Positions 25,645-33,634 of a stretch of 62,017 nt of DNA are shown here, piece after piece. The stretch covers positions 1-62,017 of the forward strand of contig MGTT01000003.1 in assembly GCA_001799575.1 (NCBI GenBank), given 5' to 3'. Both the position numbers and the translations under genes were made by a program. Origin of the DNA: Elusimicrobia bacterium GWA2_56_46. GTDB taxonomy: Bacteria; Elusimicrobiota; Elusimicrobia; Elusimicrobiales; UBA9959. Within the stretch, counting starts at the first letter, position 1, and each line of letters opens with the position of its first letter. Under the pieces are notes generated by a model. That model was given only the letters and a program-made list of their open reading frames with translations. It made no database searches and had not been told where the DNA came from.

Positions 25645-27399
25645 TCAGTTCTCGGTTTTCCTTGGCGCCTCTTCCTCCAGACGGGTTCTTTCGTAGATCT
25701 GTTTGTAGAGACCGTTCAGGGCCAGCAGTTCGGCGTGGGCGCCCCGCTCCGCGATCCTGCCTCCGCTCATCGTCAGTATCAGATCCGACGTCTCTATCGT
25801 GCGGGCGCGGTGCGTGACCGCCAGACAGATCGCGTCCGGCAGCTCTTTCCTGAACGCTTTCCAGAAAGCGTCCTCGGTCTGCGCGTCCATCGCGCTCGTG
25901 GCGTCGTCCAGAAGCAGAATATCGGGCGAGGTCAGCAGCGCTCTGGCCACGGCCAGCCGCTGCTTCTGTCCGCCGGAAACTGAAAAGCCCCTGGTGCCGA
26001 CAAAAGTGTCAAGTCCCTTTGGGAATTTGCCGATATCCCGCTTTAACTGCGCTATCTCCAGCGCCTTGTCTATCATTTCCGGCGTGACGCCGGGTCTGTC
26101 CATAACCAGGTTCTCAAGGATGGTGCCTGTAAAAATAGACGCCTCCTGAGAGGTATAACCCATACGTTCGCGCAGGCGGGCCAGATCCAGCTCCCGGATG
26201 TCGTGCCCGTTCAGGCGGATCTCCCCGGCGTCATGCTCGTTCAGGCGCAAAGCCAGGGCCAGCAGCGTGGACTTGCCGCAGCCTATCTTCCCCACCAACG
26301 CCACCCTCTGCCCGCGCAGAGCCTTGAACGAGATATCTTTCAGCAGATACTCTTCGCCTTTCGGATTCTTCAGGGCGGCTTTTGAAAATTCCAGTTCCCG
26401 CACCGATTCCAGGCGGCGGATCCCGGCGGCGCGGCGGATGCCGGATTTCACGCTGAGTAATTCCTCTATTCTGCGGATGGAGGCCCCCGCGCGGTTGCCG
26501 GAAACGAAAAAATTGCTTATATCCATCAGCGGGTGTACGATCATGCCGGAATAGAACTGAAAAGCGATAAGTTCGCCCAGGGTGCTGCGCCCGTCCATCA
26601 CCATCATACCGCCCGCGATATAAAGCAATACCACGGAGAAAAAACCCGCGTACTGGAAGAAATAGGAAAAAATAATGCCCAGCCGCGCGGCGGCGATCTC
26701 GGCGGCCCGCTGGGCGGAAGTCCGTTCAGAGAAAGAGGCGTCCTGGGAGCTTTCCTTGGCGTTGGCTTTTATCAGGCGTATGCCCGTGAAACAGGTTTCA
26801 AGGAAATCATAAAGGGCGGTGATGGATTCCTGGAGCGCGGTGTAACGGCCCGTGAGCGCCTTCCCGGTCTTTATAGAAAAGACCAGGATGAGCGGCAGCG
26901 GGAGGAGAACCCAGAAAGTCAGGAGCGGATTAAAATAAAGCATCGTGGAAATGACGGCGAGGAGGGTAAATATAGATTGAATGAAGCGGAACACCCCGGA
27001 ACAGGAGAACCAGGAGATCTTATTGGAAATGTCGTCCGTCAGCCGGGTGACCAGGTCGCCGGTGGTGTATTTGTGATAGAAGTTGGCGTCCAGGCGGATG
27101 ATATGTTCGAAGACTTTTTTTCTGAACTCCCATTCCAGCCGCATATTCATATAGGCGCGGTTCCTCTGCGCGATCATATTGGTGAAATAGATGCCCAGCC
27201 CGGCGCCCAGGATCAACAGGACATTGTTCCTGATATAGCCGGGATTAAGGTTGGAACCGAGACCGTTGATGATGTTCTTTATGAGCAGCGGGTTTACGGT
27301 GTGCAGAACGGCGCTGGCCATGCCGAAAACCACAATGGCGCTCATCCGGCCGGCGTGCCGCCGCCAGTAAGGAAAAAGCCATTTAAGAGTGAACAGCAT
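25645..27399 (-). CDS. ABC exporter half-transporter, degenerate Walker B subunit
   Basis: The 584-residue protein has an N-terminal six-helix exporter domain and a nucleotide-binding domain. Walker A is GKIGCGKST at 370-378 and the signature is the canonical SGGQ at 475-478. Walker B ends in LLLDDAT: Asp499 occupies the place of the catalytic glutamate. Its partner at 27404 has the glutamate but a degenerate signature. This is exactly the asymmetry of heterodimeric exporters such as TM287/288. It lies four bases downstream of its partner. The cargo is unknown (drug, lipid or peptide). Confidence 0.92.
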   Translation of the reverse strand: MLFTLKWLFPYWRRHAGRMSAIVVFGMASAVLHTVNPLLIKNIINGLGSNLNPGYIRNNVLLILGAGLGIYFTNMIAQRNRAYMNMRLEWEFRKKVFEHIIRLDANFYHKYTTGDLVTRLTDDISNKISWFSCSGVFRFIQSIFTLLAVISTMLYFNPLLTFWVLLPLPLILVFSIKTGKALTGRYTALQESITALYDFLETCFTGIRLIKANAKESSQDASFSERTSAQRAAEIAAARLGIIFSYFFQYAGFFSVVLLYIAGGMMVMDGRSTLGELIAFQFYSGMIVHPLMDISNFFVSGNRAGASIRRIEELLSVKSGIRRAAGIRRLESVRELEFSKAALKNPKGEEYLLKDISFKALRGQRVALVGKIGCGKSTLLALALRLNEHDAGEIRLNGHDIRELDLARLRERMGYTSQEASIFTGTILENLVMDRPGVTPEMIDKALEIAQLKRDIGKFPKGLDTFVGTRGFSVSGGQKQRLAVARALLTSPDILLLDDATSAMDAQTEDAFWKAFRKELPDAICLAVTHRARTIETSDLILTMSGGRIAERGAHAELLALNGLYKQIYERTRLEEEAPRKTEN

Positions 27400-27403
27400 A
27401 TGC

Positions 27404-29179
27404 CTAATTTTCCCCGAACTGCAACTTGTAGAATCTGGAATAAACGCCGCCCTTCGCCAGCAGCTCGGCGTGCGTGCCTTCCTCTTTGATTTCCCCGTCG
27501 GAGATCAGCAGTATTTTGTCCACGTTCCTGACTGTGGAAAGCCGATGGGCGATGATGATCAGGGTTTTATGCTTTTGGAGATGCTTGATGGCGCCGGTTA
27601 TAAGGCGTTCGGTGTGCGGATCCATGTTTGAGGTGGCTTCGTCCAGGACCAGCACTTCCTGGTCAAGCACCATGGCGCGCGCCAGGGCTATGACCTGCTT
27701 CTCTCCTATGGAAAGGTTCGCGCCTTTTTCCACCACGGCCTTGGCCAGGGGATGCTTGGTGAAAAAAGACTCCAGCCCCATCAGACGCACGGCTTCATGC
27801 ACTTTGGCGTCCGGGATGTTCGCGTCCATCATCTTAAGATTATCCATGATGGTGCCGGGGAACAGGTAGATCTCCTGCTGTACCAGGCCGATGGCCAAGC
27901 GCAGCGATTTAAGACTGATGCGGGAGATGTCCGTGCCGTCTATGAGGATTTTGCCTTTTTCAAAATCATAAAAACGGAAAAGCAGATTGGTTACCGTGGT
28001 TTTTCCACCGCCCGTTTCCCCCACTATGGCCAGGCTGGACCCTTTCGGCAGTCTGAAAGAGACGTCCTTCAGCGCCCAGCCGGAGCCGGGGGCGTAGCGC
28101 ATAGAGACGTTCCTGAATTCTATGCAGTCTTTTACCGCGGTCATATAGTGCGGCCTGGCCGGTTCGGTTATGGAGGGTTTAAGTTCCAGGATCCTGAAGA
28201 TGCGGTGCCCGGCCGAGAAAGAACGCTGGATGATGCTGATATGCTCCGAGAACCGGAAAATAGGATCAAAAAGCTGACCCAGATAGAGGATGAACATCAC
28301 CAGCACTCCTACGGTAAGCGTGCCCTTTAGCACCAGCGCGCCGCCGGCCCCGAAAATGGCGGCGGTGGAGGCCGGATGCAAAAAAAGCACGGAAAGAAAA
28401 AAGAACACGACGTAAAGCTCGCCCTTAAGTTCGGTCCTGAACTTTTTTTCGTTCAGCGCGTCCAGTTTGGCGGCCGTACCGGCCTCGCGGCTGAAAGCCT
28501 GGATGACCCCTATGCCGTTGAGCTGTTCCGTCAGGAAAGCCGAAAGCCCGGCCGTCATCTTGCGGACCGCCACGAAAAGCGGCGAGCTTTTGCGCACGAA
28601 GAGCCAGGTAAAGGCGAAGATCACGGGGAAGAGCGGCAGGAGAACCAGGGTCAGTCTGAGATTATACGCCGCCATGATCGCAAAAACCGCCAGAAAAGTG
28701 AAAACATCCTTGAAAATGGTCACGGCTGTTTCGGTGAAAAGCTCATAGAGGGCGCCGGTATCCGACTGGACTCGGGCGTTGAGACGGCCTACCTGGTTGG
28801 CGGAATAGAATTCCAGGTCCAGGGACAGCATATGGCGCAGCATACGCCCTTTCAGTTCCACTACAATGGACTGGCCGGTCTTTATCAGCCGCATACTCAT
28901 AAAGTAATTAAACAGCAGGAACAGAGCGGAGTTCAGGAAATAGAGGCCGGCGGCCAGCAGCAGCCGCGTCCGGTCTCCGGCCGGGATAGCGGTGTCTATG
29001 ATATATTTGGCCACTATGGGATTGGCCAGATTTATAAGGGTGGAAAATACGAGAAAGGCGAAAGCCGCGGCGAATTCGATCTTGCGGGCCCTGGCAAGGC
29101 CCAGGAGAAGTTTAAAAGCGGCCTTGTAATTTATCTTCTCTTTCGGATCCTGCCCGTCGTCATAAGGTTCGCCGTGCAT
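27404..29179 (-). CDS. ABC exporter half-transporter, degenerate signature subunit
   Basis: The 591-residue protein has six membrane helices and an ATPase domain. Walker A is GETGGGKTT at 387-395 and Walker B ends in Asp513-Glu514 (catalytic). The signature motif is LSIGE at 489-493 instead of LSGGQ. Together with the neighbour at 25645 it would build one consensus and one degenerate ATP site. It begins five bases after the 2-oxoacid oxidoreductase gamma gene and so is the tail of the long metabolic run. There is no good ribosome site at the first ATG; translational coupling is likely. Confidence 0.92.
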   Translation of the reverse strand: MHGEPYDDGQDPKEKINYKAAFKLLLGLARARKIEFAAAFAFLVFSTLINLANPIVAKYIIDTAIPAGDRTRLLLAAGLYFLNSALFLLFNYFMSMRLIKTGQSIVVELKGRMLRHMLSLDLEFYSANQVGRLNARVQSDTGALYELFTETAVTIFKDVFTFLAVFAIMAAYNLRLTLVLLPLFPVIFAFTWLFVRKSSPLFVAVRKMTAGLSAFLTEQLNGIGVIQAFSREAGTAAKLDALNEKKFRTELKGELYVVFFFLSVLFLHPASTAAIFGAGGALVLKGTLTVGVLVMFILYLGQLFDPIFRFSEHISIIQRSFSAGHRIFRILELKPSITEPARPHYMTAVKDCIEFRNVSMRYAPGSGWALKDVSFRLPKGSSLAIVGETGGGKTTVTNLLFRFYDFEKGKILIDGTDISRISLKSLRLAIGLVQQEIYLFPGTIMDNLKMMDANIPDAKVHEAVRLMGLESFFTKHPLAKAVVEKGANLSIGEKQVIALARAMVLDQEVLVLDEATSNMDPHTERLITGAIKHLQKHKTLIIIAHRLSTVRNVDKILLISDGEIKEEGTHAELLAKGGVYSRFYKLQFGEN

Positions 29180-29184
29180 CTATA

Positions 29185-29724
29185 TCAATTCAGTTTTATC
29201 GCCGCGCCGCGCTTTAGCGCTTTTACGTTCAGCTCGATGACTTCCGGCTTGAGCTTTTTATAGACCTTGGGAAGCGCTTTGACTATGGCGTCCAGGGAGA
29301 TGGCGCCGGTGGCCGCCGCGAAAGCGCCCAGGGCCACCATGTTCATGATCTTGGCGTTGCCCAGTTCCCCTGCGATTTCATTGCATGGAACGTAGAGAAC
29401 CCTGATGTCTTTGCGGGAGGCTTTGGAATTGACAAGCGAACTGTTGATTATCAGCAGGCCGCCCGGTTTGACTAGCGGCTCGAATTTCTCCAGCGAAGGC
29501 TCGTTAAGGACGATGACCGTATCGGGTTGCGAGACTATCGGGGTGGTGACCTCGTCCGAAGCGATGACCACCGAGCAGTTGGCCGTGCCGCCGCGCATTT
29601 CAGCGCCGTAAGAAGGGAAGAAGCTGACTTCCTTGCCTTCCACCATGCCGGAGTAAGCCAGCAGTATGCCGGCCGAGATCACGCCCTGTCCGCCGAAACC
29701 CGAGATCCGTATGCCTTGGTACAT
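29185..29724 (-). CDS. 2-oxoacid:ferredoxin oxidoreductase, gamma subunit
   Basis: The 179-residue gamma subunit of the four-subunit enzyme oxidatively decarboxylates a 2-oxoacid to an acyl-CoA and reduces ferredoxin. The family motifs GFGGQGVISAG (residues 9-19) and SYGAEMRGGTANC are present. It is last of the delta-alpha-beta-gamma set and preceded by AGGAGG. Subunit style resembles the Vor/Kor branch (branched-chain or 2-oxoglutarate type). Specificity for 2-oxoadipate, 2-oxoglutarate or 2-oxoisovalerate cannot be read directly. Confidence 0.9.
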   Translation of the reverse strand: MYQGIRISGFGGQGVISAGILLAYSGMVEGKEVSFFPSYGAEMRGGTANCSVVIASDEVTTPIVSQPDTVIVLNEPSLEKFEPLVKPGGLLIINSSLVNSKASRKDIRVLYVPCNEIAGELGNAKIMNMVALGAFAAATGAISLDAIVKALPKVYKKLKPEVIELNVKALKRGAAIKLN

Positions 29725-29727
29725 AAA

Positions 29728-30474
29728 TCAAGCCTCCTGTTTGTACACTCCGAGCGGGAAAACCTTCATCATACTGTCGTTGACGTAGGTGGTCGCTTCC
29801 GACGGGTTGTCCAGCCTGGTGCCCCAGTTGGTCGGGCACATGGACAGAACTTCCACCATGGAAAAGCCCTTGCAGTCTATCTGGTTCTGAAAGGCCTTTT
29901 TTATGGCGGCCTTGGTTTTGAGCACGCCGGGCGCGGTATGCACCGAAGTGCGTTCCAGATACCGGGCGCCTTCCACGGTGGCGAGCAGTTCGCACATTTT
30001 TATCGGATACCCCGCCTGTTTGGCCGTGCGGCCCTCCACGCAGGTGGTGGCTTTCTGCCCTATGAGCGTGGTCGGGGCCATCTGTCCGCCGGTCATGCCG
30101 TAAATGGCGTTGTTGACGAAAATGACCGTGATATTTTCCGAACGGATGGCCGCGTGCACGATCTCCGCCATGCCGATGGAGGCCAGATCCCCGTCTCCCT
30201 GGTAGGAGAAAACTATCGTATCCGGCTTGGCGCGCTTGATGCCGGTGGCCTCGGCGGGGCCCCTGCCGTGCGGCCCCTGGATCATATCGCAATTGAAATA
30301 GCTGTCCGCAAAAACTGCGCAGCCGACCGGCGCCACGCCTATGGTGCGGGTACGGATGTTCAGCTCATCCATCGCCTCGGCCACCAGACGGTGGATTATG
30401 CCGTGGCCGCAGCCGGGGCAGTAGTGCATGGGCATGTCAACGAGGGATTCGGGTCTCTTATTTAGCGGCTGCAT
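29728..30474 (-). CDS. 2-oxoacid:ferredoxin oxidoreductase, beta (TPP) subunit
   Basis: The 248-residue subunit binds thiamine diphosphate. HYCPGCGHG with Cys19 and Cys22 lies near the N-terminus. The Mg-TPP motif reads GDGDLASIG, followed by NNAIYGMTGGQMAPTT. These match the beta subunits of Vor/Kor enzymes. It overlaps the end of the alpha gene by 17 bp and precedes gamma by three bases. A cytoplasmic heterotetramer with the neighbouring subunits is expected. Confidence 0.93.
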   Translation of the reverse strand: MQPLNKRPESLVDMPMHYCPGCGHGIIHRLVAEAMDELNIRTRTIGVAPVGCAVFADSYFNCDMIQGPHGRGPAEATGIKRAKPDTIVFSYQGDGDLASIGMAEIVHAAIRSENITVIFVNNAIYGMTGGQMAPTTLIGQKATTCVEGRTAKQAGYPIKMCELLATVEGARYLERTSVHTAPGVLKTKAAIKKAFQNQIDCKGFSMVEVLSMCPTNWGTRLDNPSEATTYVNDSMMKVFPLGVYKQEA

Positions 30475-31546
30475 ATTCTTTGGCCCCCTTTTTTACTATG
30501 TTTTCCAGGGTTTTGTAGAGTTCGTCGGCGGTAGGCACGCCGGCGCCCGGTTTTGCGAGCAGGTGAACCTCCGCGCGGCCGTTCAGGGACAACTGCACAT
30601 CCTCCACCATCTGGCCCATGCTCATTTCCACCACCAGGAATTTTTTTACGCGTTTGGACAGTTCCGCTATGCGCGCCCTGGGAAAAGGCCACAGGGTTAT
30701 GGGCCGCAGCAGACCGGCTTTCAGGCCGTTTTCGCGGGCCAGTTTCATGCCGGCCACGGAGACGCGGGCCGAGGTGCCGTAGGCCACTATGGCGATCTCG
30801 GCGTCCTCCATCATCTTTTCCTCGTAGATCACTTCATTCTGTTCTATCTGCCTGTAGCGCTTAATGCGCTCCAGCACCATTTTTTCCAGGCAGCCTTCGC
30901 GCAGGTCGTAGGATTTCACTATCCGCTTTTCGCGGCCGGTGTTTATGCCCAGCGCCCAGGAAGGCTCCGGCAGCTTTTTGGGATCCGTTTCCGGGGCGGT
31001 GAATTCCACCGGTTCCATCATCTGGCCGATGATACCGTCCGCCAGGATCATCGAAGGGAGCCTGTATTTGTACGCCACTTCATAGCACTTGTGCGGAAAA
31101 TTTGCCATTTCGTTTACGCCGTTGGGCGCCATCACGAAAGTGCGGTAATCTCCGTGGCCGCCGCCGCGGGTGGCCTGCCAGTAATCGCCCTGGGCGCCGG
31201 CGATATTGCCGAGGCCGGGGCCGCCGCGCATCACGTTGGCCACGAGCAGGGGCAGGTCGGCTCCCGCGCAGTAGGACATGCCTTCCTGCTTAAGGCTCAT
31301 GCCAGGGCTTGAGGAGGAGGTCATGCAGCGCACGCCGGTGGCGGCGGCGCCGTAGATCATGTTTATGGCCGAAACTTCGGATTCGGACTGGACAAAAGCT
31401 CCGCCCACCTGGCTCATGCGCCAGGACATATATTCTGGTACTTCATTCTGCGGGGTAATGGGATAGCCCGCAAAAAATCTGCATCCCGCCCTGACCGCTC
31501 CCTCAGCGAGCGCCTCATTGCCTTTCATTAATATTTTTTCCGCCAT
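30458..31546 (-). CDS. 2-oxoacid:ferredoxin oxidoreductase, alpha subunit
   Basis: The 362-residue pyrimidine-domain subunit contains EGAVRAGCRFFAGYPITPQNE at the start, GVRCMTSSSSPGMSL, and a GPGLGNIAGAQGDYWQATRGGGHGDYRTFVMAP stretch, the standard VorB-like series. I start at ATG 31546 because GGAGGAGAA precedes it. A frame start at 31564 has no such site. A short TAGGG-type repeat lies in the 45 bp between the delta and alpha genes. It is one of four subunits of a ferredoxin-reducing enzyme in the same run as saccharopine-pathway genes. Confidence 0.93.
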   Translation of the reverse strand: MAEKILMKGNEALAEGAVRAGCRFFAGYPITPQNEVPEYMSWRMSQVGGAFVQSESEVSAINMIYGAAATGVRCMTSSSSPGMSLKQEGMSYCAGADLPLLVANVMRGGPGLGNIAGAQGDYWQATRGGGHGDYRTFVMAPNGVNEMANFPHKCYEVAYKYRLPSMILADGIIGQMMEPVEFTAPETDPKKLPEPSWALGINTGREKRIVKSYDLREGCLEKMVLERIKRYRQIEQNEVIYEEKMMEDAEIAIVAYGTSARVSVAGMKLARENGLKAGLLRPITLWPFPRARIAELSKRVKKFLVVEMSMGQMVEDVQLSLNGRAEVHLLAKPGAGVPTADELYKTLENIVKKGAKEYAAAK

Positions 31547-31562
31547 TGTGTTCTCCTCCAGC

Positions 31563-31580
31563 AAACCCTATACCCTAATA
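31563..31580. repeat. Short TAGGG-type repeat fragment
   Basis: AAACCCTATACCCTAATA matches the repeat family at 20887-20967 and 41436-41467. It lies between the delta and alpha genes of the oxoacid oxidoreductase. It is too short to be certain of common origin. Confidence 0.45.
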
Positions 31581-31591
31581 AACCCCTGCTT

Positions 31592-31795
31592 TCACTTGTA
31601 CACCTTTATCGCCAGGTCGGGGCAGATGCGGGCGCAGCTCTGGCACGCGATACAACAGCCCTCTCTGGAGTCCCTGGCCGGATAGTAGCCGGTCTTAGAA
31701 AATGTATCCGATCTCTCTACGCACTTTTTGGGACAGACCTGGACGCAAAGATAGCAGCCTTTGCATTTAAGGACATCTACTTCCATTTTTGGCAT
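31592..31795 (-). CDS. 2-oxoacid:ferredoxin oxidoreductase, delta (2x[4Fe-4S]) subunit
   Basis: The 67-residue ferredoxin-like subunit carries electrons from the TPP site to free ferredoxin. Cluster I uses Cys11, 14, 17 and 21 (CKGCYLCVQVC). Cluster II uses the CCIACQSCARIC group, Cys48, 51, 54 and 58, with an extra Cys47. GAGGAGG precedes the start. The gene order delta-alpha-beta-gamma is typical for Vor/Kor operons. Confidence 0.92.
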   Translation of the reverse strand: MPKMEVDVLKCKGCYLCVQVCPKKCVERSDTFSKTGYYPARDSREGCCIACQSCARICPDLAIKVYK

Positions 31796-31814
31796 TGCGG
31801 CCTCCTCAAGGCTC

Positions 31815-32174
31815 TCAGGACATTTTCAGAAGTTTTTTTACGGCGTTTATGAGCGCCGCGGGATCCACCGGTTTTTTAAGCACCAGCACATTGTGGTTTC
31901 CGGCAAAACCCGCCACGCTTTCAGGCCTGCCGGTGGAAAAGATTATGGGCGTAGCCGCCATCAGAAGGTTGCGGAGGCGGTCAAAAACCTTTTGCCCCCC
32001 GCCCGCCGGCATCTCGACGTCCAGGACTATAAGATCGGGCTTGACGTCCTGGAACTTCGACATGGCGGAACTGGCGTCATCGGCGGTATGGATCTCAAAA
32101 CCGGCCTTGGTGAAGATTTCTTTGTAAAGTTCAAGGATGCACAGGTCGTCGTCCACCGCAAGGATCTTAGCCAT
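31815..32174 (-). CDS. Single-domain response regulator (CheY-like)
   Basis: The 119-residue receiver-only protein has acidic residues VDDD at 7-10, phosphoacceptor Asp52 in LIVLDVEMP, Thr/Ser in FSTG and the switch Lys in LKKP. There is no output domain. Its start overlaps the glycosyltransferase stop (TAATG) and it lies 19 bp before the oxoacid oxidoreductase. It has a good ribosome site (GGAGGTACC). The PAS kinase at 23625 lacks a receiver and is a possible partner, but this is only proximity. Confidence 0.9.
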   Translation of the reverse strand: MAKILAVDDDLCILELYKEIFTKAGFEIHTADDASSAMSKFQDVKPDLIVLDVEMPAGGGQKVFDRLRNLLMAATPIIFSTGRPESVAGFAGNHNVLVLKKPVDPAALINAVKKLLKMS

Positions 32175-33379
32175 TACCTGGTACCTCCGCCCGCCGCCGC
32201 CCGTTCCTCTGTCAGTATCTTATTATAGAAATTTTCGAGCTGAATATTCATGCTTTCGGCGCTGAACCGCGCATGGCCGGTGTTATCTTTTTCCAGAACC
32301 CGGAGCCTGCCCGCCTCGCCCATGCGCCGCCGCAGCGCTTCGTCCCTGATCAGTCTCTCCACCGCCGCGGCCAGCGCTCCGGGGTTTCCCGGAGGGACAA
32401 GCAGCCCGGTGACGCCGTCCTCCACCGCGTCCGGCAGCCCACATACCCTTGACGCCACCACAGGCAGCCGCATATACTGGGCTTCCAGCGCGGTGCGGCC
32501 CATGCCTTCATTAAGCGAGGGCTGTACGTAAATATCGGCCGCGGAAAGATATCTGTAGACGTCGCGCTGGAAACCGGCGAAGAGCACGCTTTCTTTCAGG
32601 CCCAGTTCGTCCGCCAGATCCGCCAGGCCGGCGCCGAGGGCGCCGCCGCCAACCACCAGATAGCGCAGTTTCCTGTCAGGGCAGCGTTTCCGGAGTTCGG
32701 CGGCCGCCCTGATGAAATATTCCACGCCTTTGACCGGTTCCAGGCGCGCCACCACCGCGATGACCGTCTCAGCTTCGGCTATACCCAGGTCGCGCCTGAC
32801 GTGTTCGTAATGGCGGTCGTCGAAGCGCACGCCGCTGTGGATAACGATCCAGTCGGCCGCGGAACCCAGTCCCCGCTCCAGGGATTCACGCCGCTCCCCC
32901 TCGGTCAGGGCTATGAAACGGTCCGTCACGCGGCCGGTGAACCGCTCCGCCAGCTTGAAAATAAAAGTTTTAACGGGCCCGAAGTAGCCGTAAAAGACGT
33001 GTCCGTGCGGCGTGTGGATTATTATTGAGCGTTTCTTTTTGCCAAGGTTCGCCAGCCAGGCGGCCCACCGCCCCAGGATACCCGCCTTGGCCGCGTGGGT
33101 ATGGACGATAGCCGGTGAGAGGGCGGAGATTATTTTCAGGAGTTCCAGAAAAGCGCGCAGATCTTTTAAAGGCGAGATCTCCCTGACGAGATCTTTGACT
33201 TCCAGATATTGGGCGTTTTCCGGCAGATCAAGAGACAGCTGTTCTTTCCCTGTATGGGGCCCGGCCGCCAGCAGCACTTTGCGGTTCCGGGCCTGGTAGA
33301 CCGCCGAATCAATGACGTTTTGCGCGGATCCGCCCGGTTCCAGCCGCGTGATAATATGAATTACAAGTTCATCGGGCAT
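32174..33379 (-). CDS. Glycosyltransferase family 4
   Basis: The 401-residue GT-B enzyme has the N-terminal HIITRLEPGGSAQNV segment and HTHAAKAGILGR. The donor-binding region is SLNEGMGRTALEAQYMRLPVVAS, the family EX7E block. Similar enzymes build exopolysaccharide or lipid-linked glycans. It follows the MoaD-like gene by one base and overlaps the receiver gene. Its place within a catabolic and redox run is odd; no other glycan genes flank it. Confidence 0.9.
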   Translation of the reverse strand: MPDELVIHIITRLEPGGSAQNVIDSAVYQARNRKVLLAAGPHTGKEQLSLDLPENAQYLEVKDLVREISPLKDLRAFLELLKIISALSPAIVHTHAAKAGILGRWAAWLANLGKKKRSIIIHTPHGHVFYGYFGPVKTFIFKLAERFTGRVTDRFIALTEGERRESLERGLGSAADWIVIHSGVRFDDRHYEHVRRDLGIAEAETVIAVVARLEPVKGVEYFIRAAAELRKRCPDRKLRYLVVGGGALGAGLADLADELGLKESVLFAGFQRDVYRYLSAADIYVQPSLNEGMGRTALEAQYMRLPVVASRVCGLPDAVEDGVTGLLVPPGNPGALAAAVERLIRDEALRRRMGEAGRLRVLEKDNTGHARFSAESMNIQLENFYNKILTEERAAAGGGTR

Positions 33380-33380
33380 T

Positions 33381-33608
33381 TTATCCGCCGGAGTAGATGG
33401 GAGCGATCACCACGCGGTCTCCGTCCCTGAGCGCGTCGGCCGCGGTGACGGCCCTGCCGTTGCGCGTGATGATCACGGGCCTTTTTTTATCCACCTTGGC
33501 GCGGGCAAGCAGATCGCCCGCGGTCGGGGAGCCAGAGAGCGAGATCTCTTTTTCGCTGAAGCCGGCCGCGTAAATAAGCGGCCCTATCAACTTGATCGTT
33601 ATCCGCAT
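33381..33608 (-). CDS. MoaD/ThiS-like sulfur-carrier protein
   Basis: The 75-residue protein has the beta-grasp pattern of MoaD/ThiS, with VIITRNGRAVTAADALRDGDRVVIAP, and ends in Gly-Gly, the site of C-terminal thiocarboxylation. It lies 26 bp downstream of the AOR gene. MoaD-like proteins donate sulfur to the pterin dithiolene of molybdenum or tungsten cofactors. It may therefore be dedicated to the AOR cofactor. No MoaE or activating enzyme is in the window. Confidence 0.8.
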   Translation of the reverse strand: MRITIKLIGPLIYAAGFSEKEISLSGSPTAGDLLARAKVDKKRPVIITRNGRAVTAADALRDGDRVVIAPIYSGG

Positions 33609-33634
33609 GAAAACCTGTTCCGCTTTCAGCTTAG

